From NCBI GenBank assembly GCA_947069175.1, contig CAMTDV010000013.1, forward strand, positions 12,100,501-12,164,500: DNA of 64,000 nt. The letters are read 5' to 3'. The notes under the pieces were generated by a model. It had not been told where the DNA came from. It worked only from the letters and a program-made list of their open reading frames with translations, and did no database searches. Both the position numbers and the translations under genes were made by a program. The stretch is from Scalesia atractyloides. Its lineage: Eukaryota; Streptophyta; Magnoliopsida; Asterales; Asteraceae. Position 1 is the first letter of the stretch; each line of letters begins with the position of its first letter. Below, piece after piece: positions 21,910-33,780 of this stretch.

Positions 21910-22567
21910 CTTCAAGAATTACTTGCTAAAGGCTTTATACGCCCCAGTACTTCTCCATGGGGCACTCTTGTTCTCTTTGTCAAGAAGAAAGATGGATCGT
22001 TTCGCATGTGGATTGATTATCGTGAACTTAACAAACTCACTATTAAGAATCGCTATCCTTTTCCTCGTGTTGACAACCTTTTTGATCAACTCCGTGGCGC
22101 AACGTGCTTTTTGAAAATCGATCTCCGTTCTGGCTATCATCAACTTCGAGTCCTAGAAGAAGATATTCCCAAACCGCCTTTGGTACTATATACAGTCATT
22201 ACGAGTTTGTAATTATGCCTTCGGATTAACCAATGCACCTGCGTTTTTCATGGTTCTGATTAACCGTGTGTGTAAACCATACTTGGACCGTTTCGTGATC
22301 GTTTTCATAGAAGATATCCTCATCTACTCTAAGACGCAAGACGAGCATGAGCCACACTTGCGCCTAATCCTTAAACTCCTACGTGGTCAACAGTTGTACG
22401 CCAAATTCTGCAAGTGTGAATTTTGGCTATCAGAAGTTCAATTTCTCGGACACATTGTGAACCAAAACGGCATACACTTAGACCTAGCTAAGATTGAAGC
22501 TGTCAAGACTTGGATCACACCTAAATCTCCTTCTAAAATTTGTTCTTTCCTTGGATTCGTGGGTTAC
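21910..22567 (+). pseudogene. Reverse transcriptase of element C, 5' part
   Basis: DYRELNKLTIKNRYPFPRV (22012 onward), LRSGYHQL and, in another frame, FVIVFIEDILIYSK (22285-22330). The last is the catalytic box with the first Asp changed to Glu, which would cripple activity. The reading ends at FLGFVGY where element D is inserted. Confidence 0.85.
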
Positions 22568-22818
22568 TGGCGTGGGTGAGCGTGGTTATAATTTTTTGTT
22601 ATAGTTTTGACATGGGGGTCGGCATGTCGTGTCAATCCTTCTTCTTAGTATTTGTGTTGGTTTCTGCTGTTAATTTGTTCCTTTTATTCATATAAGCTCT
22701 TTTGATCCTGTAATTTAAAAGTAAACAAAGAAACATGTTTTTCCAATATTAGTACCAAAAAATGGTTGATTTTATGCCTTGTTTGATGTAATTTATATGT
22801 TGCATTTTGTGCACATCA
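22568..22818 (-). repeat. 3' LTR fragment of element D
   Basis: These 251 bp match 26821-27087, most clearly from the GTCATGTCGTGTCAATCC block (about 22620) to ACATCA. In element sense it starts TGATGTGC like the 5' LTR, but the remaining 2.7 kb are missing. It ends CCA rather than ACATCA, directly at the host flank. Confidence 0.8.
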
Positions 22819-23879
22819 TGACCCCCTCTACACACCTCACACCTGTCTACCTTCTTCTTCAATTCCTGTATCTCCTTCATGACCTCCCTCTTAAAGATAT
22901 CTAAAGCAGCAGCAACCGTAGTTTACAAGCTAACTTGGTGTAGACCCCGGTTAACCGGAGGTGCACGAGAAACAGGAATTGAATTCCTGCCGGCAATGTT
23001 GTAATCGACATCGGAATGGGCAAAGCTCTCAAAAAGGTCATTACACTCGGCTACTGTTTTCTTTCCCATCAAGTGGCCACCAGCAGAGGTGTCGAATCGA
23101 GCACAGGTCTCAGGGGTGAGACCGTTGTAGAATTTCTCTACAAGCGCACAGTCTGATAGACCATGTTGGGAGCAGCGGGATACTAGAGTTTGGAACCGCT
23201 CCCAAGCTAGATGGTAGGGCTCATCAGGTTCCATTCGGAACGAATGGATCTGATCATGAAGGCGGGATGCTTTAGCGGGTGGAAAGTATTTCTTAAGGAA
23301 AGCATCCCGTAGAGAAGCCCAAGTAGAAAAAAGTACCGGGTGGTTGAGAGTCAAGTCAAATGGCAGCTCGACCCCCGAGAGAGAACAGAAAGACTTGGAG
23401 AAAACATGCATCATTGCCCGCACCCTCCATATTGAATGTGTGACATAGACGGGTAAGGTGGTTGATGTGTATGGGCGCATCCTCATCATCACGACCGTGG
23501 AATTGGCACGAGTTAGTGATGGCGGTCATGATGTAGGAAGGGATTTGCCAGGCTCGATCATTGTTCATAGGGGGTAACGTGATGGGTGAGTTTGCACTAG
23601 TAAGCCGGTGGTGGTCTCTTGGTAAACGGTCTGATTATTATTATTATTATCCATGTGAAAGTTAGGTGGTGGCGGTGCTGGGCTTACGTTTCTATGGACT
23701 ACGCGGGGTGATGGGGAACCGGGTGGCGAAAGTTTACGTATAAAATCAAAGTCGGGCGGTACAAAGGAACGGGATGAACTTGAAAAAGTTGAGGAAGAAG
23801 CACTTACCTTTGGTGCGGGAGAGAATGGCGTATCCGTCGGCGGCTTAGGCGGAGGTCCTTGCGAACGCGTGTGGGGCAT
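22819..23879 (-). pseudogene. gag of element D
   Basis: The start MPHTRSQGPPPKPP at 23879 opens a proline/serine-rich N-terminus. Three frames (23879-23565, 23568-23356, 23492-22923) give successive parts of one Athila-type gag: AWQIPSYIMTAITNSCQFHG, then WASLRDAFLKKYFPPAK, then FYNGLTPETCARFDTSAGGH. After a stop at about 22923 the frame goes on to LKKKVDRCEVCRGG, a truncated zinc knuckle at 22819-22850. At least two frameshifts are needed. Known: such gags form particles with pol supplied by another copy. Confidence 0.82.
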
Positions 23880-24060
23880 CCACTAAACCGAAAACACGAC
23901 AAACACGAGAAGTTAGCACTAATAATTCAAATATATACAAAAATAAATATTAAACTAATTAAATAATTTAGAATCCTACGACACAAACGAATATAAAATA
24001 AACACAAGTGTAATAAAAAGCCTAAATCGAGTAATCAACGCAATTGCCAATGAGAGAGTC

Positions 24061-24076
24061 CTCGACAACGGCGCCA
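24061..24076 (-). other. Primer binding site of element D (tRNA-Asp type)
   Basis: On the minus strand TGGCGCCGTTGTCGAG follows the LTR end ACATCAAGTTTT. TGGCGCCGTTGCCGG-like sites are typical of Athila/Tat elements. Confidence 0.85.
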
Positions 24077-25429
24077 AAAACTTGATGTTCTAAAAGTAGT
24101 TACTTAAAAACAACTCAAATTACCCTAATTCTATACTCAAATTATACTCTAGACTCCCAAACTATACTAAACTACTAACCGTCAAGTGGACCGATCAATT
24201 GTAGAATAACATTAAGCAAGTCCGGATTATTGAACCCACAGGACTCTCTAATTACTATGACTACTAACTTAGACTCAATTACACACTATGTATCTTTTAA
24301 AGGGGCGTTTTTGCTAATAAATCTAAATTATCAATTAAACTAAAACTACTAAATTGGAATGACCAAACTATGATCTTTTAGGAAATTTGGGAATTTAATC
24401 AAGAAATAATGAACTAGTCACCTAGGTTGGATTTTTAGACTACTACTCCTTTAATTTAATAATAATTAATTAGGTTGAATATTTTACCGGGATCTTGACA
24501 TATTAAAGTTTAGGTTTACCAAACAGGACCCCCGACCCTTCTCAGGAAGACACCTACGATAACCTATCCTTTTTATTTGTTTACCGGTCCTAAAGATTTC
24601 TTTTCAGTTACCTTTTTTAAATCAGTAAAGTGTCTAATTATTATTACCTCTTAATAATTAACCTAGACCAACTACAATTTCTAGTTTAGATTAACTGCTT
24701 CAATTATGACAAGGAAACTAGATTTGGGAATTTCTCAAAACTCTAACCTAACAATTTACCAAATTAATTCAGCCAACTAATTCTTATTTCTTAATAAACA
24801 AGTTAGGTATAATGACAAGTTTGATTTCATAATTTATTCAATTGTTTCCCCGGTTTTATTGACCAATAACCCGACAACTTCCCGAATCCCTAAGAACACG
24901 AAAAGTAACATAAACCTATTCTATGGAAGACATCCATCTAAGTTCAAGCAAAACAATCAAACAATCACAAAACAAGCAAAATCATGCAAATACTCTAAAC
25001 TAGATAATTAAAGTTGTGATCTTTACCAATTAAACATTCAAACCATAAACTAAATCAAATCAAAGTTTCATAAAATCCATCATCCAAAACCTAGGCAACT
25101 GAATTAAATCTAGCCTAAAAACATGTTTGAAAAGCAAATTAAACAAAGTTTATAACAAGGTAGCATAATCAAGCAAAACAAGGAAAGCAAAGGTCAAGAT
25201 TGGTATGATAAAACCGTGTCAAACTCCTGCCTTGAACTCCCTTGATCACCCACACAATCCTTGCAGCTTCGATCTCCTTCTCTTAGCTCCAAATCTCTAG
25301 AAAATTGCTCCCCAATAGCTCTAGTTCATCCAAGTTTGTTCCAATATGAGTTTGACTTCAATTATGAGTGTTTTAATAACAAAAAGGTCCAATTTTCATC
25401 TGGTTTCGAAACTTTCTGGATAAAAGACC

Positions 25430-25560
25430 CTCTCGCCGGCCGTGAGAGGGTTGGAGTGTGCCGGTCACGCCCCGCGACCGAGGAATAGTCCAGAGATAAT
25501 TATAACTCTCTCGTGGGTCGCGAGAGAGATGAGGTATACCGGTTGCGCCCCGCGACCGGG
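25430..25560. repeat. GC-rich duplicated block in D LTR
   Basis: Two related copies of a GAGAGGTT...GCCGGTCACGCCCCGCGACCG-type segment, near 25432-25480 and 25510-25558, within otherwise AT-rich DNA. Confidence 0.6.
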
Positions 25561-25814
25561 TTGTAAATCTCTATTCTGCGTTTTGTTTTCTTGTTTCCGA
25601 ACCAATCACATCCCGGCTTGGTTCTTTTCACCATTTTCGCTCGTTTTTCCCATCCTTCCAACCGTTTTCACGAACCAAGACCTGCAAAACGCATTTGGAT
25701 TAAAAGTAGATAAATTCTTGACAAACCGAAACGAAAACGCGCTAAAATTATACAAACTCTACAAGATAAATGGATGTATTATTCAATACATCAGCTACGT
25801 TACCATCAACCTAT

Positions 25815-25975
25815 TGGTACGAGTCAGCAGGGATACAGTCCCGCGAGGTCGGAATATTGGAAGATAATTAAGTATGTTATTAATGCGAAAAGTGGTAGGC
25901 CCTTCTTGTGAAGGCGACGTTATCCTCGACCATATTGGTCTAAGTCAGCAGGGATACAGTCCCACAAGGCCGGAT
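25815..25975. repeat. Duplicated GTCAGCAGGGATACAGTCCC block in D LTR
   Basis: The block TCAGCAGGGATACAGTCCC occurs at about 25825 and again at about 25940, each preceded by a TATTGGT segment and followed by a GGCCGG or GGTCGG segment. The spacing is about 115 bp. Confidence 0.75.
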
Positions 25976-27087
25976 AAAGTTTTAATAGTAGTTTATTTAC
26001 AAGGGGTTCAAGTTGTTCTTACTTCCCCCGATTTGATGCTATCTACCTTAAAGGAAGTCCTGATAAGCTTGAACCAAGTCCTCGCAGGACCTATACACTG
26101 ACTGAGACAAGAACTTTACCCAAACACCCTTCTAACCCCTTTCCAGGTAGTTAACGCGCTTTATATAGATCTAAAGACACGAATGAATGAATCAACGAAA
26201 TATGAAGAAATGTTTAAATAAAGTTCACTTTCAATATAAAAAAACTAGTTATTAAAGTCATTACCAAATAGAAAGTTGCCAAACGTTGGAAATCAAAGGT
26301 AATACATAAAAGATTTGTCTTCACCAAGTGATGTAAGAGATTTAGTCAACAATGGCCTTTGTTTGACAAGAACTCTTACGATCAATCTTGGATCCCGAGA
26401 TTAATACACACTCTAAAAGATGAAAGATGGATGATAGTGGTAGGTGTTGGTGTTGTAGTGGTGGTGGACTGATGGCAAGTGTGAGAGAAGTGGTTGCCAA
26501 GGGATACCTTTCTCCAAAGCCAAGCACCTCTATTTATAGCTGAAAATAGAAGGTGACCATGGCCCGTTCCCGCCTAGCACAGCCCCGTGGTGGACTTTTT
26601 CTCTCTCTTCATTAACTGCAGATGTCATGTCTTTGTACCAACACACCCCGTGGTGACAGAGCACGGCCTCGTTGTCAGTGTACTTGCTGTACTATCTCAG
26701 ATTCTGTAAATCTTAGAGTTGATCACGGCCCGTGTTGAGCTAGCATAGCCACGTGTTGGTTGTATTTTGCTGTTGTCTTTTTCTGTAGAGAATCTTGACT
26801 GGGCATAACCCCACGCCTTGTGGGCACGACCATGTGCCTGAGCTTTTGTCTTTGTTATTTTTGTTGTTTTGGATGTGATTGGGGGGTCGTCATGTCGTGT
26901 CAATCCTTTTTCTTAGTATTTGTGTTGGTTTCTGCTGTTAATTTGTTATTTTTATTCGTTTAAGCTCTTTTGATCCTGTAATTTGAAAGTAAACAAAGAA
27001 ACATGCTTTTTCCAACATTAGTACCGAAAAAGGGTTGATTTTATGCCTTGTTTGATGTAATTTATATGTTGCATTTTGCGCACATCA

Positions 27088-28522
27088 GTTATTATCGTCG
27101 ATTCATCTCCAATTTCTCAAAAATCACCATTCATTCACTTCTTTGACCTAAAAAGATAAACCTTTTGTTTGGGGTTCCGAAAAGAGGAGTCTTTTCAAAC
27201 GCTCCAGGACATGCTTTGCAATGCTCCTATTCTAGCTCTTCCTGATGGAAACGACGACTTTGTCGTGTATTGCAATGCCTCTAATCAAGGTCTTGGTTGT
27301 GTACTCATGCAATGAGACAAGGTTATCGCGTACGTTTCAAGGTAACTCAAAATTCATGAGAAGAACTACACCACCCATGACCTTGAACTTGGAGTAGTTG
27401 TTTTTGCGTTAAAGATTTGGCGACACTACCTTTATGGTACCAAGTGTGTGGTCTTGACTGACCATAAGAGCCTTCTACACATCCTTAACCAAAGAGAATG
27501 CGTCAACGTCGATGGGTGAGTTTCTCAACGATTATGACTCCGAGATTCGTTACCATCCTGGTAAGGAGAATGTTGTGGTCGACGCTCTTAGTAGTAAAAC
27601 TCACGTGAAGAGTATTCGTTGCTTACAGAATCTGAACAATCTTCGTGAACGTATTCGAGAAGCGTAATACTCATCTGTTAATGAGAACAACGTATCCAAC
27701 GAGATGAAGTGTGGTAGTGAGAATCAGCTTGTGTCCAAATCTGATGGAATTTTGTACTATCTCAATCGCGTGTGGATCCCCAATCGTAACAATCTTCATG
27801 ACTTCTTGATAAAGGAAGCTCACAAATCCCGATATTCCTTTCATCCTGGCGCTGACAAGATGTACCAAGACCTTCGTATGTCTTATTGGTGGTCTGGGAT
27901 GAAGAAGGATATCGTTGTCTATGTTTCGAAATGCCTTACCTTTTCCAAGGTAAAGGCCGAGTATCAACATCCCTCTAGCCTACTCGAATAACCAGAAATC
28001 CCAGTCTGGAAATGGGAAAGTATAGTGATGGATTTCTTTACCAAACCCCCTCGTACTTCCTTTGGTCATGATAGCATTTGGGTAATCATTGATCGTTTGA
28101 CCAAATCCGCTCACTTCCTCCACATTCGTAAAGATTACAAAGTTGAGAAATTGGCATGTATCTACACGAATGAAGTTATTTGTCGCCACGGTATCCCCAT
28201 TAACATTATTTCTTAAAGTGATGGTCGTTTCACCTCGCGTCTCTGGCAGATTTTTCAAAAGGCTCTCGGTAGTCATCTTAACCTAAGTACCGCCTTTCAT
28301 CCTCAATCCGACGGTCAAACTGAGCGAACTATCCAGCTCTTGAGGATATGCTTCGTTCTTGCGTAATCGATTTTGGTGGCAATTGGGATATACACTTGCC
28401 TTTGGTAGAATTCTCATTCATTAACAGTAATTACGCTAGTATTCAAATGGCACCATTTGAAGCATTGTATGGACATAAATGCCGATCGCATATCTGTTGG
28501 CACGAGATTGGTGAAACTCAAA
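27088..28522 (+). pseudogene. RNase H and integrase of element C, 3' part
   Basis: It resumes at YYRRFISNFSK, the residues directly after those before element D. RNase H (IKVYCNAS-like, TDHKSLLHI) and integrase (HKSRYSFHPGADKMYQDLRMS, GHDSIWVIIDRLTKSAHF) are recognisable in fragments. In the zinc finger the last Cys is Phe (CLTFSKVK), so metal binding is lost. The stop at 28214-28216 precedes the second catalytic Asp region. The segment ends inside the integrase C-terminal region at GETQIT, where it joins LTR sequence. Confidence 0.85.
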
Positions 28523-28752
28523 TCACGGATTTCTATGAAGCTTGCAAAACCATGAGTATACTCGACCCGTTTACTTTTATCACTTTTGGGTGCAGTACAT
28601 GTAAACTATCAAAATCACACACACATGCTTATACTTAATCACAAACAATCCTTATCCATGCGTACGTGACAAACTTGAATTCATACATGCTTATACTTAA
28701 TATGCTTATGCCATGTCATTAGCTTCGATCAAACCTTCCTAAACATATATAG
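28523..28752 (+). repeat. 3' LTR fragment of element C
   Basis: Matches 18611-18840 (ATTTCTATGAAGCTTGC, GAGTATACTCGACCCG and following). Both ends are lost: the left junction with pol lies at a shared TCACGGA, and after TATAG similarity stops. Confidence 0.85.
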
Positions 28753-30278
28753 TGCTAAATAATAGTGGATGTGTACCTTGGACAAAATAATAGTTATATT
28801 ATATTGGATTTTTGTTGTTTTTAATTTTGTTTTGTAAATTATAAAAAAAAGATTTAAATGAAAATAAAAATTAAATTAATGATTAAGTAATGACAAGAGG
28901 GGCTTTATTTCACATCATGCAAGTTGACAATAAAGCCCACTCCCCCCTCTCCTAAGTGTCGCTTACATGACATGATAAACACCGCATGCAGCATAACATA
29001 TATATGTATGTGTAGCGGCTAAAATCGTTGTAAATTCTTCTTAATGTGTTTTGTGACCAAAAATCGCCACAATAGGTTCTTTATAAGCTTGCGACATACA
29101 TATTATGAATCATATCTTTTGTAACTGAATTTATGACGGGTTTATTTTGCAACAAGTTTAATTTACAACATGCCTTTTAAGTTATGTTGTAAATCTCTTG
29201 CGACATTAGCAATATAATTCAGTGGCACTAATATTCCGACGGAAGTCTTCGGTCGCGAAGTTAACAATGCTATTCCGACATTAGCCTCTTTCTTAAGTAG
29301 TGAACCTACGAACTCAGGCATACAAGACCTCAAAGCTATTACAAATAAGGTTGATTTTTATTAAACTTTCGATACTTTGAACCGTTTGGTTTTTTTAACC
29401 TTTTAAAGCAAATTACTAACTTTTTTTTACTTGTTAAAGTTACTTGTCACCAAATAGACTTTGATATGATTAATATAACTAGATAAGTGTTGTTTAATTA
29501 TTTTAAACCAAAACAAAATGAACAAAATATAAACACATCCAAAAGATGAGCACATCAACTCAAATGTTCATAAAACAGATGAATGTCACCATATCATCTC
29601 AAAAAGGTTTCTCAACCATATATTCTTTCTTAAGCAAGAATTCCATGGCTAGACAAAGTAGGTGCTCCATACGGTAGATTTTGGTTTTGACTTCTGGGCA
29701 GCGTCATAAGCCCATAAAGGAATATTATGTGCTTGATAGTCATCTCGTCATAGTAAAAGATTGTTACACGAATCTACAACCTAGGTAACATAATAAAAAC
29801 AAGGGTCCTAATAAACACACACTCTAATATTAATTTCACACCTCGTATACAGGACGTATAACGTTATAATGACTTGTATAGAATAATCTGACATGACATA
29901 TATTGGACCGTATAATATTATGCGGCTCGTGTATATATTAGGTTGTATAACATTCTATACAGTTCCTATAATATTATACAGGTTATATACATTATATGAG
30001 ATTTGGGTCGTGTAACATTGTATACGTTTGTATAATGTTATATGCAGTGGCAAATATAGAGTGTAACAAGGGGTAACTCCCGTTGCCCTTTAACGCTCCG
30101 GCGGTAGTGTAAAATTTGAAATAATTTAACGTTTTTTCAATTTCGTTGCCCCTTTAGAAAAGGAAATTTAAAACATTTCCCCTTGACGTTTTTTTAGATC
30201 TACTACTGATTATACGGCCTGTATACATAGATACAAAAAAACATTCTCTGACATTTTTTTTTCGTGCAACAATCAGTA

Positions 30279-30310
30279 ATACGGCCCGTATAACTCTATA
30301 CGGGCCGTAT
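30279..30310. repeat. Perfect 14 bp inverted repeat
   Basis: ATACGGCCCGTATA and TATACGGGCCGTAT are exact reverse complements separated by ACTC. Each arm is itself close to palindromic around GGCC. Confidence 0.9.
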
Positions 30311-30606
30311 ATATTGAAGTATGAGAATAGTGAGAACCTAAAAACAAACATATCAAGAAAGCTTATCAAATCGATTTTAGTATACTAAACCCTCCAAACT
30401 TGTTTAAAATGCTTCGATTTGTGAAATCAATGACAATCGTCGGTAACTATCATAGTCATTACATATGTTGAGGCCATGTACATGACTAGTTATTTTGGTC
30501 TCATGTAAACTTTTTTACTAACAAGGATCATACCTGACCAACTTTTAACCGCTTAAATACAAATTTGAATCATACTACATGATAAATAACTATTGACGTC
30601 ATCATT

Positions 30607-30690
30607 TTTATACACTTCTAAAGACGCAAATCATTATCATTCACATCGTTATTTTATACACTTCTAAAGACGCAAATCATTATCACTTAA
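30607..30690. repeat. Direct repeat, about 32 bp, two copies
   Basis: TTATACACTTCTAAAGACGC plus AAATCATTATCA occurs near 30608 and again near 30653, 45 bp apart. Confidence 0.85.
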
Positions 30691-31229
30691 ACAAGTTTAA
30701 ATACTTTAATATAACAGGGTGACAATGCTTGAGGAGATGCAACATTTCTTTGATATTTTAATAGATATCTACACTGTAATAAGAAATGAACCAAGTGGTT
30801 ACAAAACCTCATCATGTAATTGTTTGTTTTTTAACACGCTAGTCTAGCTCCTTAATATATTTTTTCTGCTTTTATAATAATATCTTCTGTTAAAAAAACT
30901 TAAGTATGATATAATATAAATAGCTGGGTGGTAAAGATTATTGCCTCTTAAAAAAACAGAAATTAAACCTATACAAGATATAATTTAATATTTATTGATG
31001 TAACTTTGCAACAAAAAAAATATCTAAATTATGTGTTACTAGTATAATATAATATAATATAAATACAATATCATGTAAATTGTGTGTTTGTAGTTTGGAC
31101 TTTGAAGCAGGTATAACTTGCTTGACAGGGTATCCTTTATCAACCCTTTGCTCTTTGTCAGAACCGATTAACCTTTACAAAAGGGCATTACCGTCATTTC
31201 CTCATAATAATCTTTCTCACACCTTTAAA

Positions 31230-31315
31230 ACTTTAACACCATATCTCTCCCATCCGTTCTCTCTTTCTCTCTAAAAACCCCAACCCCTCTCTCTCTCTCT
31301 CATCCCCAAAAAGGT
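31230..31315 (+). promoter_or_regulatory. CT-rich 5' leader of AN1 gene
   Basis: CT-rich runs (CTCTCTTTCTCTCT, CTCTCTCTCTCTC) lie directly before the ATG, as in many plant 5' leaders. A TATAAATAC at about 31057-31065 is a possible TATA box; the distance gives a leader of roughly 220 bp. Confidence 0.5.
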
Positions 31316-31783
31316 ATGGCTCAGAAGAGAGAGGAAGAAAAAACCGAGCTCAAAGTTCCTGAAACCCTAACCTTATGCTCACCGCCTATCACCGTCGCAT
31401 CCTCCACCATCTCTGCTTCAGACGACCGTAAACCGCCACCAGAAATACCAGATCTGACGTCCAGTGTCACCGTTGACTTTAGACCGAGCTCCGCCGCCTC
31501 GCCGGAAGCCTCAGATCTGTCTAAAAAACGCCGATTGGAGGCGGTTGAGCCGTCGGACAAGAGCGCGTGCATCAGCTCTAAGCGGCGCGTGGTGAATCGG
31601 TGCTCCGGTTGCAAGCGAAAAGTCGGATTGATTGGATTCCGGTGCCGTTGCGGAGAAATGTTCTGCTCCGAACACCGGTACTCCGATCGGCATGACTGTA
31701 GCTACGACTACAAAGCCGCCGGACGTGAAGCTATCGCTCGTGAAAATCCGGTTGTTAGAGCGGCGAAGATTCTCAAGGTGTAA
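31316..31783 (+). CDS. AN1 zinc-finger stress-associated-type protein lacking A20
   Basis: Intronless, 155 residues. The C-terminal AN1 finger is complete: C96, C99, C110, C112, C117, H120, H126, C128, within NRCSGCKRKVGLIGF and FCSEHRYSDRHDCSYDYK. The end ARENPVV...AAKILKV is typical of plant stress-associated proteins (SAPs). The start MAQKREEEKTELKVPETLTLC resembles the SAP5-type N-terminus. But the A20 finger that should follow is replaced by a Ser/Pro/Asp-rich linker with one Cys, followed by a basic KKRRLE patch near 70. Known: SAPs bind ubiquitin through A20 and act in stress signalling, in some cases as E3 ligases with AN1. Inferred: a SAP paralogue that lost ubiquitin binding by A20. 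The 5' leader is CT-rich (31240-31310). Confidence 0.92.
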   Translation: MAQKREEEKTELKVPETLTLCSPPITVASSTISASDDRKPPPEIPDLTSSVTVDFRPSSAASPEASDLSKKRRLEAVEPSDKSACISSKRRVVNRCSGCKRKVGLIGFRCRCGEMFCSEHRYSDRHDCSYDYKAAGREAIARENPVVRAAKILKV

Positions 31784-33780
31784 AACTCGATCAGAAAACG
31801 GAAAACGAAAGACGTCGTTCGGATAATCGATTCGTTACGTTTTCGCATGTGAAAATATGGCGCCAAAGGTTAGGAACAGAGAAGAGGTGAAGGTAGGTGT
31901 GCTGACGTCACGAGAGGCAGTTGGGGAAAAAGAAGGGGTGGTTGTGAATTTTGGTGAAAGTTGGGGGTTGTATTTGTTAATTGGTTAAATATGTTAGTGT
32001 AATGTTATATGATCTACGGTGATGAATTTTTTATTATTGTTTTTTATGTTGAATATTGAATGTTTCGCTCTCAAGTTAAGGCTGGCAAATTGGAAAAATG
32101 ATGAATAATAGCGAAAAGTCAGAAGGTGATATGGTGGCTGGACCAACTTTACAGCAAAGTATATATTGTTTTAAAATAGTTATCGATCGATATCTGGGCC
32201 ACATGTTGGCGATTAGTGTTTGGTGGTGAGTCTGTGTTCGGTCCGTACTCGGGTATCAAGGCCGGTCAAGCTCAGTCTCAATGCTCATAATAGGCCTGAT
32301 ATGGGCTCACACCATTGTATCGAGCCTTTTCAACACAAGCCCATTATCATGTATTTCGATTTACAAGCTTAAGATTTTAGCTCACCTAATACTTGCATCC
32401 CAACGTTATTCCATTAGCATGATCCTTCAGCCTTAACATAAAAGGTCTATTTCATATTTTAACTATGAAGATCCAAAAAACCAAACCAGAGATCGGACTG
32501 GTGAGTTGAACCTTTTATCCTGCATGAATTGAATCTTGCAAAACCAACAAAATCATTAGGCTAATGAAGAGGTGAGAGGGCCACTCTGCGACCATCCTTC
32601 GGCGTGATGGTAAGTATGTGTATTTAGAGAGAGAAAGTAAGGACGAATGTGCGGAATAACGTACTTCGAGTGTACTTTCAGGTGAGGTATTTATACTTGT
32701 AGATTAGATGACGTCATCTGGCTCCTTCATACCATTTGATATGCGTCCTATATTGGGGTCGAATAATCCTAAGTGATCATCAGAGCGGATGGAGTGTTTT
32801 ATTCTTTGGTGGCCAGACAAGGAGTCCGATATTATGTCTACGAACTACATTCTAATTAAGGTCACAAAACAAATGTTTTTCTTCGTTGTTTTTATAATTA
32901 TCTATCGTTTATTTATTCTAAGTGGACATGTATCAGACAATGTTACGATGTTACTGAGCGTGTGAATACGCTTAATTAAACAAACGAAGGGATAGAACAC
33001 TAAAGGAAGGGATAGAGCACCAAGGGTGGGAATGAGAAAAATATATTTTTATTTTGTGTTCCTGAGTTCAAAGGAAAAGAAAAGAAATTTAAATTTAGTG
33101 TTCTCGAGTTGAAAGGAAGAGAAAAGAAATGTGTAATTTTATGGTTATACTATGATTAAGTTTTATGATAGGTTAGATAAGAAGATAAATTGAGAAATTG
33201 TTAAAAAGTCTTTTAATTGTTTCCTTTCCCTTGTACTCCCATTTTAAATGTTATTTAACAAGCTAGTGCCACAATTTGTATGGGACTTTTGACCCTTGCA
33301 CATCCATCTCAAATCAAAATACTTACCGATTAATTAGGATGGAACGATAAGCTTATTCACAAAAGAACATGGAAGTTGAACCAAACTAAGAGTTGAGAGC
33401 AAAGAGCAAGGTTTGAGATTAAAAATCCTAATCGATAAATGATAATACACTCAAAACATAATCACTATGCGTGTTGGTAACTTTTAATATGCTAGTGGAG
33501 GGGTGTTCATTCAAAACCCACTTTATTTTAAGAAATTCATAATGTACTTATAACTTATGCTTAAAGTGTGATATAAAATACTGTTTGATAACAACCTATT
33601 TTACTATCTAATTAAATCATTAATGCTTTACATATAAATGCTCTATGTAGTTTTCAACATAAAACTAGTTACGAAAAACTAGTCCCTATGCTGGTATTGA
33701 TAGATACAATTTTAAAATTTAAATACAGTAAAAATTTAAATTTTATACAAGGTAAATAAAAAACCTAACATAGCTGTAAT
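31784..33780. other. Intergenic region downstream of AN1 gene, no gene seen
   Basis: The first 250 bases probably include the 3' UTR. No credible coding frame follows. Two near-duplicate blocks occur: GAAGGGATAGA(A/G)CAC at about 32986 and 33007, and a GAAAAGAAAAGAAAT-type block at about 33075 and 33120. The remainder is AT-rich and unassigned. Confidence 0.55.

Larger units (their letters stand above)
22568..27087 (-). mobile_element. Athila-like gag-only element D nested in C
   Basis: On the minus strand: a 5' LTR of about 3 kb (24083-27087), a tRNA-Asp-type primer site, a short leader, a broken gag (23879 down to about 22830) and a partial 3' LTR (22568-22818). The flanks read GTTAC and GTTAT, a 5 bp duplication with one change in C's RT. 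Pol is absent: gag stops in its zinc-knuckle region (CEVCRGGHD) and joins the LTR at shared bases (CATGATG). This is the layout of gag-only non-autonomous derivatives. Confidence 0.8.
24083..27087 (-). repeat. 5' LTR of element D
   Basis: In element sense it runs TGATGTGCGC...TAGAACATCA, with a perfect TGATGT/ACATCA end pair, from the host junction to the primer site. It has no coding content; the open frames at 25261-26101 are chance. Internally it holds duplicated blocks at 25430-25560 and 25815-25975. Confidence 0.75.
18600..28752 (+). mobile_element. Ty3/gypsy element C, old and fragmented
   Basis: An LTR remnant (18600-19376), tRNA-iMet primer site, gag, protease and RT run to 22567. 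After the inserted element D come RNase H and integrase (27088-28522), then a short LTR fragment. The 227 bp at 28523-28752 match 18611-18840, which identifies the LTRs. Pol is joined straight to the middle of the LTR within the integrase C-terminal region, so that region, the polypurine tract and the LTR start are deleted. C's own left end lies beyond the window because B sits inside its 5' LTR. Confidence 0.88.
28753..31079. other. AT-rich intergenic region, no gene seen
   Basis: No coding frame is supported. From about 29840 to 30340 there are many variants of a TATACGGCC/GTATAACATT motif, including a perfect 14 bp inverted repeat (30279-30310). A direct repeat lies at about 30607-30690. 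The part from about 30040 to 30200 (GTAACAAGGGGTAACTCCCG and following) looks like a decayed transposon remnant but has no recognisable ends. The last few hundred bases should hold the promoter of the AN1 gene. Confidence 0.6.

Noticed and set aside
25261..26101. Three consecutive plus-strand frames of 75-141 codons
   Set aside because: They lie inside the D LTR and do not match each other or any family.
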